From NCBI RefSeq assembly GCF_020740535.1, contig NZ_CP082362.1:186001-250000 (forward strand): a DNA stretch of 64,000 nt, written 5' to 3'. The notes under the pieces are model-generated. The model saw only the letters and a list, made by a program, of their open reading frames with translations, made no database searches and had not been told where the DNA came from. This document shows positions 18,817-27,851 of this stretch, one piece after another (position 1 is the first letter of the stretch; every line of letters starts with the position of its first letter). The translations under genes were made by a program, and so were the position numbers. Source of the DNA: Streptomyces profundus. GTDB lineage: Bacteria; Actinomycetota; Actinomycetes; Streptomycetales; Streptomycetaceae.

Positions 18817-20457
18817 TCACTCGTTCAGCCGGTCGTACACGATCTGCCCGCCGACCACGGTGCGTTGGCACTCGGGGAGCGGCGTCCCCGGGCTCAGGTC
18901 GGGCAGCCCCGGGGTGCCGGACCTGGGGTCGGTCGACCAGCGGGCGACCCGGTCGTCGGGCGCCTGGACGAGGAGCTCCCCGGTGTGCCAGACCGCGTAG
19001 TCGGCCGGCGCGCCCGGCACCAGGACGCCGGCGTCGTCGCGGCCTACGGCCCGCCAGCCGCCCCTGGTGTGGGCGGTGAAGGCGGCCCGCACCGAGATCC
19101 GGTGCGCGGGGGTGCGGTGGTGGGCGGCGGCGCGCAGCGCGCCCCAGGGGTCGAGCGGCGTGACGGGGGCGTCGGAGCCGAAGGCGAGCGGCACCCCGGC
19201 CCGGGCCAGGGCGGCGAACGGGTTGAGGGCGGCGGCGCGTTCGGCGCCGAGCCGGGCGGCGTACATGCCGTCCTGGCCGCCCCAGGTGGCGTCGAAGGCG
19301 GGCTGGACGGACGCGGTCATCCCGAGGGCGGCCAGCTCGCCGATCAGCGCCTCGGTGAGCAGCTCGGCGTGCTCGACGCGGTGGCGCAGCCCCCGTACCC
19401 GGTCCAGGCCGACGCGTTTCGCGGCGGCGCGGGTGCCGCGCAGGACGGTGCCGACGGCCGCGTCGCCGATGGCGTGGAAGCCGGCCTGGAGGCCGGCCTC
19501 GGTGCAGACCGCGACATGGGTGGCGATCTCGTCCTCGGTGAGGTGGGCCAGACCGGTGCCGGGGGCGTCGGCGTAGGGCTGGCCGAGGTGGGCCGTGTGC
19601 GAGCCGAGGGAGCCGTCGGCGAAGAGGTCGCCGGCCGCGCCCAGGGCGCCGAGCTCGCGGACGCGTTGGACGTCCTTGGCGTCGGTGACGCGCTCCGCCC
19701 AGTAGCCGACGACGCGGGGCCCCGGCTCGGCCGAGGCGAGGGCCAGCAGCGCGACCAGGTCCTCCTCGCTGGAGATCTCGGGGCCGGCGCACTCGTGGAG
19801 GGCGCCGATGCCCTGGGCGGCGGCCCGGCGCCTGGCGGCGCGCTGGGCCTCGGCGCGCTGGCGTGGGGTGAGGGTGCCGTAGGCGGCGCGGCGCACCGCG
19901 TGGTGGGCGTCGCCGGTCAGCGGCTGGTCCTCGGCCCAGCCGGCGCGCCGGGTGACACCGGGGACCAGGTCGAGGAGGGCGGTGGTGGCCAGCGCCGAGT
20001 GCGCGTCGACACGCGAGAGGTAGAGCGGCCGGCCGCCGGCGGCGCGGTCGAGCTCGGCGCGTCCTGGCGCGCGGCGCTCGGGCCAGCGGGCGGCGTCCCA
20101 GCCGTGGCCGAGCAGCACCTCGTGGGCCGGCCGGCCTTCGGCGTGGGCGCTGACGGCGGCCAGGGCGGCGCCGAGGTCACCGGCCCCGCTCAGGTCGAGG
20201 CCGGTGAGGGCGAGCCCGGTCGCCGTGGTGTGCACATGGGCGTCCGTGAAGGCGGGGGTGACGAGGGAGCCCGCCAGGTCCACCGTCTCGTCGGCGAAGT
20301 CGGCGAGCGCGTCGGCCGCGGACTCGGAGCCGAGCCAGGCGACGCGGTCCCCGGTGACCAGCATGGCGGTGGCGAAGGGATCGGCCGGGCTGTGGATCTC
20401 GCCCCGGCGCAGCAGCACGGAGGCCGGGCGCGCGCCGGAGGTGGTGCGTTGGGTCAT
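18817..20457 (-). CDS. YtcJ-like amidohydrolase
   Basis: 546 residues from ATG at 20457. Metal-dependent amidohydrolase superfamily: DAHVHTT supplies the HxH metal ligands after strand 1, RVEHAELL and HAIGDAAV supply further histidines, and FGSDAPVTPLDP carries the last catalytic Asp. N- and C-terminal beta-sandwich strands (AMLVTGDRVAWLG; VVGGQIVYD) flank the barrel. Members hydrolyse C-N bonds in diverse metabolites (for example N-substituted formamide); the substrate here is unknown. No signal peptide. It follows the Lrp-type regulator gene by 44 bp, which may control it. Confidence 0.88.
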   Translation of the reverse strand: MTQRTTSGARPASVLLRRGEIHSPADPFATAMLVTGDRVAWLGSESAADALADFADETVDLAGSLVTPAFTDAHVHTTATGLALTGLDLSGAGDLGAALAAVSAHAEGRPAHEVLLGHGWDAARWPERRAPGRAELDRAAGGRPLYLSRVDAHSALATTALLDLVPGVTRRAGWAEDQPLTGDAHHAVRRAAYGTLTPRQRAEAQRAARRRAAAQGIGALHECAGPEISSEEDLVALLALASAEPGPRVVGYWAERVTDAKDVQRVRELGALGAAGDLFADGSLGSHTAHLGQPYADAPGTGLAHLTEDEIATHVAVCTEAGLQAGFHAIGDAAVGTVLRGTRAAAKRVGLDRVRGLRHRVEHAELLTEALIGELAALGMTASVQPAFDATWGGQDGMYAARLGAERAAALNPFAALARAGVPLAFGSDAPVTPLDPWGALRAAAHHRTPAHRISVRAAFTAHTRGGWRAVGRDDAGVLVPGAPADYAVWHTGELLVQAPDDRVARWSTDPRSGTPGLPDLSPGTPLPECQRTVVGGQIVYDRLNE

Positions 20458-20501
20458 GGGCCCAAGTCTCCCGGTGCGCCGGGAGCGGGGGCGGCGCGGG
20501 G

Positions 20502-20942
20502 TCAGATCCGGGGCGGCCTGGCCTCGTAGGGGGTGGAGAGCACCACGGTGGTCCGGGTGGAGACGCCGGCCAGGGTGCGGATGCGGGCCAGCAGATGCTC
20601 CAGCTCGGCCGGGGCGGCGACCCGCACCTTGAGGATGTAGCTCTCGTCGCCCGCGACGCTGTGGCAGGCCTCGATCTCGGAGACCCCGGCGAGCCGGTCG
20701 GCGATGTCGTCGGGGGCGCTGGGGTCGAACGGCTTGACGGAGATGAACGCCGTCATCGGCAGCCCCACGGCGTCGGGGTCCACGATGGCCGCGTAGCCCC
20801 GGATGACGCCGCGCTGCTCCAGGCGACGCACCCGTTGGTGGACGGCGGACGTGGACAGGCCGGTGGCCTTGCCCAGGTCGGTGTAGCTCATCCGCCCGTC
20901 CCTGACGAGCAGTTCCACGATGCGCCGGTCCAGTTCCTCCAC
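20502..20942 (-). CDS. Lrp/AsnC-family transcriptional regulator
   Basis: 146 residues from GTG at 20942, giving the usual Lrp length. HTH at about 4-50 (LDRRIVELLVRDGRMSYTDLGKATGLSTSAVHQRVRRLEQRGVI), then the RAM ligand-binding domain with AFISVKP, VSEIEACHSVAGDESYILKV and TTVVLSTPYE. It probably senses an amino acid and regulates itself and the amidohydrolase downstream. Confidence 0.92.
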   Translation of the reverse strand: MEELDRRIVELLVRDGRMSYTDLGKATGLSTSAVHQRVRRLEQRGVIRGYAAIVDPDAVGLPMTAFISVKPFDPSAPDDIADRLAGVSEIEACHSVAGDESYILKVRVAAPAELEHLLARIRTLAGVSTRTTVVLSTPYEARPPRI

Positions 20943-21219
20943 GATTCCGTAACCTACCCGTACCGTCGGTCGGGTGCCGCACCGTGGGGCGCGTACGGTG
21001 GTCGGACGGCACACCCGTTCGTCTCCGAACTGTGATGAAGACCACAAACGCCACTCCAGGGCGTCTCGGGGTCGCACGATTATCCGCCGATCGCCACGGG
21101 CAATTCTTGCAGTGGCCGATATCCGTGCCGCCCAAGGGGGATGTATGCACCGGCTTCAGCCACCCAGACGTGCCACCCACCGCACCGCATTGACGATCCT
21201 TGAGGAGACCGACCAGGAA

Positions 21220-21558
21220 ATGGGAGACGAGCAACGCCCCGAAGGGCTCGACGACCTGGCGGAGGTGGAGGCGCTGCGGGTGGTCTGCCCGGAGTGCAAC
21301 CGCCCCATCGCGCTGGGCGCGCACGACGAGCCGCTGCCGCGGCACGCGCTCTGCTCCACGCCGTTCAACCCGTTCGGGCTGACGGTCTGTCCGGGCTCGG
21401 GCCTTGAGCCCAACGAGGCCGGCTGGGTCGCTCAGGTGGCGCTGCCCTCGGTGGGCGACGCGCTGACGCTGGCCGCGCTCCCCGAGGGCCTCGACTGGCG
21501 CCTCCAGCCGTTCTCGCACGCCGCGGGGCCGGCCCCGGCGCTGCGGCAGGCCGCCTGA
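21220..21558 (+). CDS. Small conserved Cys-rich protein
   Basis: 112 residues from ATG at 21220, with GAGGAG 13 bp upstream. An acidic N-terminus is followed by CPECNRPIALG and two further cysteines (ALCSTPFNPFGLTVCPGSG), suggesting a small zinc ribbon. Such proteins are widespread and unstudied in streptomycetes. It is divergent from the Lrp gene across a 277-bp region with no clear regulatory element. Function unknown. Confidence 0.75.
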   Translation: MGDEQRPEGLDDLAEVEALRVVCPECNRPIALGAHDEPLPRHALCSTPFNPFGLTVCPGSGLEPNEAGWVAQVALPSVGDALTLAALPEGLDWRLQPFSHAAGPAPALRQAA

Positions 21559-21589
21559 GGCGCCAGCCGCCGGCGCCGGGGAGCCGCGT

Positions 21590-22795
21590 TCACCGAGCGG
21601 GCGCCTCCGCGTCCTTGAGCAACTCGCGGGCGATGACCAACCGTTGGATCTGGTTGGTCCCCTCGACGATCTGGAGCACCTTTGCCTCGCGCAGATAGCG
21701 CTCGGCCGGGTAGTCGGCGCTGTAGCCGTAACCGCCCATCAGCTGCACCGCGTCCACGGTGACCCGCATCGCCGTGTCCGTGCAGAACAGCTTGGCCATC
21801 GCGGCCTGGGCCGTGAACGGCGCGCCCGTGTCGCGCAGCCGGGCGGCGGCCAGACAGAGGGCGCGGCCGGCCTCGATCTGGGTGGCCAGCTCGGCCAGCA
21901 GGAACCTGGTGCCCTGGAAGTCGGCGATCGGCCGGCCGAACTGCCGGCGGCGCGCGGTGAAGGCCGCCGCCTCCTCCCAGGCCGCCCGCGCCAGGCCGAC
22001 GGCGCAGGCGGCGATGCCGAGACGCCCGGCGTCCAGGGCGTCCAGGGCGATGGACAGGCCGCGCCCCAGCTCCCCGAGGCGGCGTTCGTCCGGGATCCGC
22101 ACCCCGTCGAAGTGCAGTTGGGTGGTGGGCGACCCGGAGAGCCCCATCTTGCGCTCGGGGAGCGCCGCGGTGAGCCCCGCGGCGTCGCCGGGCACCAGGA
22201 ACGCGGTGATGCCCTTGGGCCCCTGCTCGCCCGTGCGGGCCAGCACGGTGTAGAAGTCGGCGATCCCGCCGTGGGTGATCCACGCCTTGGTGCCGCTGAT
22301 GACCCAGTCGTCGCCGTCCCGCACCGCCCGGGTGCGCAGGCTCGCCGCGTCCGATCCCGCGGTCGGCTCCGACAGGCAGTAGCCGCCCAGCAGTTGGCCC
22401 TCCAGCATGGCGGGCAGCCAGGCGTCCCGCTGGCCGGGCTCGCCGAAGCTGGCCAGCGCGTGGCAGGCGAGGGTGTGCACGCTGACGCCCATGCCGACGG
22501 TCAGCCGGGCCGCGGCCAGCTCCTCCAGGACCCGCAGATAGACCTCGTAGGGCTGGTCGCCGCCGCCGTACTCGGACGGGTAGGGCAGGGCGAGGAGCCC
22601 GAGGCGGGACAGCTTCGCGAAGGTCGCCCGGGGGAAGACCCCGGCCGCCTCCTCGTCCGCGGCGGGCGGATGGATCTCCTTGGTCGCGAACTCCCGGGCC
22701 AGGCCCAGCAGTTCGCCGGCCTCATCGGTGAGCCCGGTGGGGCGGGTGAGCCCGGTGAGCGGACCGGCTGGGCCGTTCCGAGTGGTGGTGGCCAT
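21590..22795 (-). CDS. Acyl-CoA dehydrogenase
   Basis: 401 residues from ATG at 22795, preceded by GGAGGAG. Full-length classic family: N-terminal helical domain (EYGGGDQPYEVYLRVLEELA), middle beta domain (YCLSEPTAGSDAASLRTRA, GTKAWITHGG) and C-terminal helical domain (RRQFGRPIADFQ). The catalytic base is Glu378 in VEGTNQIQR. It oxidises an acyl-CoA to the 2-enoyl-CoA with FAD. Its catalytic motif is complete, unlike two of the three divergent homologues in the cluster at the right end, and it belongs to ordinary fatty or branched-chain acid catabolism. Confidence 0.95.
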   Translation of the reverse strand: MATTTRNGPAGPLTGLTRPTGLTDEAGELLGLAREFATKEIHPPAADEEAAGVFPRATFAKLSRLGLLALPYPSEYGGGDQPYEVYLRVLEELAAARLTVGMGVSVHTLACHALASFGEPGQRDAWLPAMLEGQLLGGYCLSEPTAGSDAASLRTRAVRDGDDWVISGTKAWITHGGIADFYTVLARTGEQGPKGITAFLVPGDAAGLTAALPERKMGLSGSPTTQLHFDGVRIPDERRLGELGRGLSIALDALDAGRLGIAACAVGLARAAWEEAAAFTARRRQFGRPIADFQGTRFLLAELATQIEAGRALCLAAARLRDTGAPFTAQAAMAKLFCTDTAMRVTVDAVQLMGGYGYSADYPAERYLREAKVLQIVEGTNQIQRLVIARELLKDAEAPAR

Positions 22796-22904
22796 GACTC
22801 CTCCATGCGTGGCGGGTACGAGTGGCCCGCCGATCCCCTCGCTCCGGCGGTGGCCGGTGGGCGAGCGGGTGGCGATCAACGAATGGGTGGTGCGCTGCCG
22901 CGCG

Positions 22905-23378
22905 CTACCCGGGGCAGCCGGGGTCCTCGGCGTCCACCGAGAGCGGTGCCCCCTGGGGGACCATATAGGTGGCGTAGAGCACCACCGGCTCGTCGCCGAG
23001 GTTGCGCCCCACATGGACATGCCCGGGGCCGTGCGGTTCGACGAACGAGTCGCCCGCGTGGGACACCTCGACCGTGCAGTCCTCCAGGGTGCGGGTGAGG
23101 GTGCCGGAGGCGATCACGGCCAGCAGCGGCCCGTCGTGGTAGTGCCAGCCGGTGGAGCCGCCGGGCTCGATGGTGATCACGCGCTGCACCACGTCCGTCG
23201 GGCCCTCCGCCTCGATCCGCACCCCGTGCGGCGCGACGCCCTCGGCCAGCGTCTCGGACTGCACCCGCTGTTGCCCGCCCGAGCCGGCGACGGACGCGGA
23301 GGGGAACGCGACCAGTACTAAGGGCCCGGCCAGCGCGGCGAAGGTGCCGGCCCGCCTGATGGGACGTCCGCCCCGCAT
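22905..23378 (-). CDS. Secreted cupin-domain protein
   Basis: 157 residues. ATG at 23378 is preferred over the one at 23384 because GGAGGGGG ends 6 bases before it. An Arg-rich signal peptide (about 1-32, ending near SASVAGS) is followed by one cupin barrel: GGSTGWHYHDGPLLAVIASGTLT gives the first motif with its His pair and GDSFVEPHGPGHVHVGRN the second. Metal ligands are therefore present. Function unknown; it is likely extracellular. Confidence 0.82.
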   Translation of the reverse strand: MRGGRPIRRAGTFAALAGPLVLVAFPSASVAGSGGQQRVQSETLAEGVAPHGVRIEAEGPTDVVQRVITIEPGGSTGWHYHDGPLLAVIASGTLTRTLEDCTVEVSHAGDSFVEPHGPGHVHVGRNLGDEPVVLYATYMVPQGAPLSVDAEDPGCPG

Positions 23379-23538
23379 CAACATCCCCCTCCACGCCCCG
23401 TCGACTGCCCACGCTCGTCCATCTGTTCCGCCTCTCTGAAAAGGGTCCGAACCCGCTGGGGTCGGAAAACGTCTCGCCTCGGTAGGCCGATCATGCCCAG
23501 CGCCCAACGCGCCAACGCGCGCCCCCTGGCACACCTGT

Positions 23539-24168
23539 TCAACCCCCCGTCGGCCGGCGTGCGCCCGGCGCCTTCCGGACGCCGAGGGTGTGCGCCAGCA
23601 CGGTGCGGATCAGGTCGAGATCGGGCTCGGTGCCGCCCAGCAGGATGCTCGCGCAGAGCCCGTCGGCGGCGGCGACCATCGCCTCGACCGCCACCGGGTC
23701 CTCGCTCTGGCTCCGCCCGATCTCCGCCACCAGCTCCCGCCAGTCGCGCGCGGCCGGGCGCAGCGCCGGCCGCCGGGCGGCCAGCGTGGACAGCTCGCGC
23801 TCGGCGAAGCAGCGGGTGCGTTCCGTGGCGCCGGCGGCGATGAACGCGGCCAGCCCGTCGAGCGGGTCGCCTGGCCCGTCGATGATGGCCCGCAGCTCGC
23901 GGGTGTAGTCGTCGGCGACGGTGGTCAGGGCGGCCACCAACAGGTCGTCGATGGAGGCGAAGTGGTAGGTGGTCAGGCTGGTCGGCACGCCCGCCTCGCG
24001 GGCCACCGAGCGGTGGGTGACCCCGGCGGCGCCGTCCCGGCGCACCACACGCAGCGTGGCCTCGATGATCTCGGCCCGGCGCCGTTCGCCCCTGGCCCTC
24101 CGACCGTCGACCGCGGCGGGCCCTTGGGCCTCCGCGCCACGCTTGCCCGCATCTGCCACCTCTGCCAC
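23539..24168 (-). CDS. TetR-family transcriptional regulator
   Basis: 209 residues from GTG at 24168 (GTG at 24159 is an alternative). The HTH is RRRAEIIEATLRVVRRDGAAGVTHRSVAREAGVPTSLTTYHFASIDDLLVAAL, a textbook TetR domain; the C-terminal ligand domain is helical. It lies downstream of and in the same direction as the MFS exporter (109 bp gap), so the two probably form an exporter-regulator operon. The palindromes upstream of the exporter gene are the likely operators. Confidence 0.9.
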   Translation of the reverse strand: MAEVADAGKRGAEAQGPAAVDGRRARGERRRAEIIEATLRVVRRDGAAGVTHRSVAREAGVPTSLTTYHFASIDDLLVAALTTVADDYTRELRAIIDGPGDPLDGLAAFIAAGATERTRCFAERELSTLAARRPALRPAARDWRELVAEIGRSQSEDPVAVEAMVAAADGLCASILLGGTEPDLDLIRTVLAHTLGVRKAPGARRPTGG

Positions 24169-24277
24169 CTCCGGCCCTCCCGCCCGCGCCCGACGCTCCA
24201 GGCCGGCGCCGGCCAGGACAGGGTAGGCGATCTCGGCGGGGGGCGATGCCACGCGCGGGGGCGGCCATAAGGGCGCG

Positions 24278-25864
24278 TCAGGCGGACGTGCGCTCCGGCG
24301 CGTCCGCCGGGGCGGTCGACACCGGGTCCGGCTCCTCGCCAGCGACCGGGGCGGTCGCGCCGACCGCGCCGACATGCCGCAGGGTGACGGCGGCCAGGAC
24401 CGCCAGGGCCAGGATGGCGAGCCCGGCGACGGCGGCGCTGACGTTGAGCCCCGAGGTGAACGCCTCCCGCGCCTGGTCCAACAGGCCGGCGGACAGCCGC
24501 TCCTGGTGGGCGACGGCGCCCGCGAGCCCGTCGCGCACCGCTTCCGCCGCTCCCGGATCGAGGCCGGCCGGGAGCTGGTCGTCGAGCCGCGCGCGGTAGA
24601 CGGCGAGGGAGAGCGGGCCGAAGACGGCGACGCCGACCGCGACGCCGAGTTCCTGGACGGTCTCGGACATCGCGGAGGCGGAGCCCGCCTTCTCCGGTGG
24701 CGCCGCGCCGACCACCAGATCGGTGCCGAGCGCGGCGACGGCCCCGAGCCCCAGATACACCAGGGAGAAGCCGGCCACCACGGCGCCCACCCCGTCCGCG
24801 CCGTCCACCAGGGCGAGCAGCAGATAGCCGGCGGAGGAGAGCGCGAGGGTGCCGGCGACCACCTGTCCGGGGCGCACCCGCCGGGCGAGCAGCGGCGCGC
24901 CGATGGCGGCGAGCAGCATCGCCAGGGCGGGCGGCCCCATCCACCCGCCGGCGGCCAACGGGCCGAGTCCGGCGACCAGTTGCAGGTACTGGGTGACCAG
25001 GAAGAGCACCCCGCCGACGCCCACGAGGCCGACCAGCAGCACGGCGAGGGCGGCGCCCAGCGCCCGGCTGGCGAACAGACTCATGTCCAACAGCGGTTCA
25101 TCGAGCGCGTGTTGACGGCGGACGAAGAGAACACCCGAGCCCAGGCCGATCAACAGCACCAGCGGGGTGAGCGGTTCGACGCCGTGGGCGGCGGACTGCT
25201 TGACCGCGTAGACGATTGGCAGGATGGCGGCCAGCGAGAGGACGACGCTGGCCGGGTCGAGGCGACCGGCGCGCGGGTCCCGGTACTCCGGCAGCAGGAA
25301 CGGCGCGGCCAGCACCGTGACGCCGACCAGGGGCACCGCGAGCAGGAAGGCCGAGCCCCACCAGTAGCGGTCCAGGAGCAGCCCGCCGGCCAGCGGTCCC
25401 GCGACCATGCCCAGGGCGAAGCTGGTCGCCCAGACGCCGATGGCCAGGGCCCGTTGACGCGGGTCGGGGAACATGGTGCTGACCAGCGCCAACGTGGAGG
25501 GCATCAGGGTGGCGCCGGCGATCCCGAGCGCCGCGCGGGCGGCGATCAGCGCCTCGGGGCTGGTCGCGTAGGCGGCGAGCACGGAGGCGGCGGCGAAGGC
25601 GACCGCGCCGATCATCAGCAGCCGGCGGCGGCCGATCCGGTCCCCCAGGGTGCCCATGGTGATGAGGAAACCGGCGATCAGGAAGCCGTAGACGTCCATG
25701 ATCCACAGCGACTGGGTGCCGCTGGGGCGCAGGTCCTCGGCGAGCGCGGGCAGCGCCAGGTAGAGCACGGTGACATCGAGGCCGAGCAGCAGCGTGGGCA
25801 GGGTGAGGAGGGCGAGTCCCGCCCACTCCCTCCGTCCGGCCCGCCGCGCGGGCGGGGTGTCCAT
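24278..25864 (-). CDS. MFS drug exporter, DHA2 (14-TMS) family
   Basis: 528 residues from ATG at 25864 with GAGGGAG upstream. Fourteen predicted transmembrane segments; LDVTVLYLALPALAEDL in helix 1, GDRIGRRRLL between helices 2 and 3 (motif A), and GPLAGGLL in motif C mark a proton-driven drug:H+ antiporter like QacA/SmvA. Likely exports a lipophilic or cationic toxin. Expression is probably controlled by the TetR protein encoded immediately downstream. Confidence 0.93.
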   Translation of the reverse strand: MDTPPARRAGRREWAGLALLTLPTLLLGLDVTVLYLALPALAEDLRPSGTQSLWIMDVYGFLIAGFLITMGTLGDRIGRRRLLMIGAVAFAAASVLAAYATSPEALIAARAALGIAGATLMPSTLALVSTMFPDPRQRALAIGVWATSFALGMVAGPLAGGLLLDRYWWGSAFLLAVPLVGVTVLAAPFLLPEYRDPRAGRLDPASVVLSLAAILPIVYAVKQSAAHGVEPLTPLVLLIGLGSGVLFVRRQHALDEPLLDMSLFASRALGAALAVLLVGLVGVGGVLFLVTQYLQLVAGLGPLAAGGWMGPPALAMLLAAIGAPLLARRVRPGQVVAGTLALSSAGYLLLALVDGADGVGAVVAGFSLVYLGLGAVAALGTDLVVGAAPPEKAGSASAMSETVQELGVAVGVAVFGPLSLAVYRARLDDQLPAGLDPGAAEAVRDGLAGAVAHQERLSAGLLDQAREAFTSGLNVSAAVAGLAILALAVLAAVTLRHVGAVGATAPVAGEEPDPVSTAPADAPERTSA

Positions 25865-25915
25865 GGCATCTCCCTCGACTGGTTCCGGGCATGGCGACCC
25901 GGGCTCCACACAACT

Positions 25916-25946
25916 GGACAATCGTCCAACTTGGACTATAGTCCAA
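25916..25946. promoter_or_regulatory. Tandem palindromic operators before the MFS/TetR operon
   Basis: TTGGACTATAGTCCAA at 25931-25946 is a perfect 16-bp palindrome. A second GGAC-N4-GTCC element lies at 25916-25927, 17 bp away centre to centre. Both sit 50-80 bp before the exporter start codon, the expected place for TetR repression. Confidence 0.8.
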
Positions 25947-25997
25947 TTACTTTGGGGGATGCCGCACCGGGCGGGAAGGAACCGCCACCGCGCCCGT

Positions 25998-26993
25998 TCA
26001 GCCGGCGCGCTCGCGGAGGTAGGCGCCGAAGCCCTCGGCTCCGTCGACGATGCGCGGGCCGCTGATCGCCTCGTTGTAGTCCAGGATGTGGAACGCGTCG
26101 TCCTTGATCGCGGTCACCTCGGCGAGGGCGGGCGAGGAGCGCAGGAAGGCGATCTTCTCCTCGGCCGGCTGGTCGCCGTAGTCGAGGATGACGATCACCT
26201 CGGGGTCCGCCTCGATGACGGACTCCCAACCGACCGACGTCCAGCGCTCGGTGAGGTCGGAGTAGATGTTGCGCCCGCCGGCGATCTCGAAGATCTCCTG
26301 CGGCGGGGCCTGGTTGCCCGAGGTGAACGGCTGGTCGGTGCCCGAGTCGTAGAGGAAGACCCGGGGCGGCGTGCCCTCGGGGGCGGCCCGGCGCACCTCC
26401 TCGACCCGCTCGCGCAGTTCGGCGACGACGCTCTCGGCGCGCTCCTCGACGCCGAAGATGGCGCCCAGGCGTTCCAGGTCCAGATAGAGCCCCTCGAACG
26501 GGCCGACCTCCAGCGGGTGGTTCGGGTAGTTGTAGCAGGTCTCGCTGTGCGGATAGCTCTGGATGCCCAGGCCGTCCAGGATCTCCGGCGTGATCCCCCG
26601 CTCGTCGCTGAACCCGGACTGCCAACCCGCGACCACCAGATCCGCCCGCGCGTCCACCACCAGTTCGCGGTTGAGCAGATCGTCGCTGAGCATCTCGACC
26701 CGGGCGTACTCGGCCGCCCAGGGCGACTCCTCGACCGGCGGGTTGGCCGGCGGCATCACATAGCCGTGGACGGCGTCGGTCAGGCCGAGCGCGAACAACT
26801 TGTCGGCGCTGCCCGCCTCGTAGACCACGGCGCGCTCGGGGCGGCGGTACTCCACCTCCTCGCCGCAGCGCTCGACGGTCGCGGTCGCCGCGGCGGCGCC
26901 GTCGTCGTCGGTGACCTCGGCCCCGCAGCCGCCGAGCAGGAGGACGAGGGCGACGGTGGGCGGCAGGGCGGTACGGGCACGGCGTGCGGTCAT
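25998..26993 (-). CDS. FecB-type ABC substrate-binding lipoprotein (metal chelate uptake)
   Basis: 331 residues. A signal peptide ends in the lipobox LLGGC, giving a lipid anchor at Cys23. The mature part is a two-lobed TroA/FecB-like protein (RAVVYEAGSADKLFALGL; DLVVAGWQSGFS; IEADPEVIVILDYG). A short segment SETCYNYPNHP could take part in metal or ligand binding. It is the last gene of a permease-ATPase-binding protein operon; the start overlaps the ATPase gene stop by 4 bp. Zur-like control suggests a zinc or zinc-chelate ligand, although the family is best known for siderophores. Confidence 0.88.
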   Translation of the reverse strand: MTARRARTALPPTVALVLLLGGCGAEVTDDDGAAAATATVERCGEEVEYRRPERAVVYEAGSADKLFALGLTDAVHGYVMPPANPPVEESPWAAEYARVEMLSDDLLNRELVVDARADLVVAGWQSGFSDERGITPEILDGLGIQSYPHSETCYNYPNHPLEVGPFEGLYLDLERLGAIFGVEERAESVVAELRERVEEVRRAAPEGTPPRVFLYDSGTDQPFTSGNQAPPQEIFEIAGGRNIYSDLTERWTSVGWESVIEADPEVIVILDYGDQPAEEKIAFLRSSPALAEVTAIKDDAFHILDYNEAISGPRIVDGAEGFGAYLRERAG

Positions 26994-27850
26994 GGCGTGA
27001 TTCCTCGCGTGTTTCCTCGGTCGGCGATCGGGAGGCGTGGGGGGCTTGGGGGAGCTGGCGGGTGCGGGGGGTCCTGGGGGTCGGGTTCGGGGAGCGAGTA
27101 GAGGAGTTGGGGATCGCCGGTCAGCGGATGCGGCACCACGGTCGCGTGGACGCCGAAGACCTCAAGGACCCGCTCCTCGGTGAGCACCTCGGCCGGCGTG
27201 CCGACCGCGACCAGCGCGCCGTCGGCGAGGACGCCGATCCGGTCGCAGACGGCCGCCGCGAGGTTCAGGTCGTGCAGCACCACCAGCACGGTGAGGGCGG
27301 GGTCGCGCAGCAGGCCGAGCAGCGCGAGCTGGTGCCGGATGTCGAGGTGGTTGGTCGGCTCGTCCAACACCAGCACCTCCGCCTCCTGCACCAACGCCCG
27401 AGCGGCCAGGACGCGTTGACGTTCCCCGCCGGAGAGGGTGAGCACCCCGCGCGCGGCCAGGTGGGCCACGTCCAGGCGGCGCATCGCGGACTGGCAGAGG
27501 GCGCGTTCCCTGGCGCTCAGCGGCCGGTTGCCGCGCAGGTGCGGGGTGCGGCCGAGGGCCACGACCTCCTCGACCGTGAAGTCCAGCTCGGTGCCGTTCT
27601 CCTGGGTGAGCGCGGCGACGGCGCGCGCGCCCTCCCGGGGGCGGAGGTCGGCCAGCCGCCGGTCGTCGAGCCAGACGGCGCCCCCGGTCGGGGCCAGGGC
27701 GCGGTAGACGCAGCGCAGCGCCGTGGACTTGCCGCTGCCGTTGGGGCCGACGAGCCCCACCACCTCGCCGGGGCCGACGTCCAGGGAGAGCGCCCGCACC
27801 AGGGCGGCGTCCCCCATCTCGACGGAGACGGAGTCCAGTCGCAGACGCAT
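26990..27850 (-). CDS. FecE-type ABC transporter ATPase
   Basis: 286 residues. Walker A GPNGSGKST, Q-loop ALTQENG, signature LSGGERQR, Walker B VLVLDEPTNHLD and switch His (VLHD) are all present. The last 40 residues are Pro-rich and outside the usual fold. It energises the adjacent FecCD permease and starts 1 bp after the end of that gene. Confidence 0.95.
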   Translation of the reverse strand: MRLRLDSVSVEMGDAALVRALSLDVGPGEVVGLVGPNGSGKSTALRCVYRALAPTGGAVWLDDRRLADLRPREGARAVAALTQENGTELDFTVEEVVALGRTPHLRGNRPLSARERALCQSAMRRLDVAHLAARGVLTLSGGERQRVLAARALVQEAEVLVLDEPTNHLDIRHQLALLGLLRDPALTVLVVLHDLNLAAAVCDRIGVLADGALVAVGTPAEVLTEERVLEVFGVHATVVPHPLTGDPQLLYSLPEPDPQDPPHPPAPPSPPRLPIADRGNTRGITP

Positions 27851-27851
27851 C

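Noticed and set aside
21590..22795. This dehydrogenase as part of the right-hand cluster
   Set aside because: It has the standard family sequence with EGTNQIQR, lies 21 kb away and is surrounded by unrelated genes.
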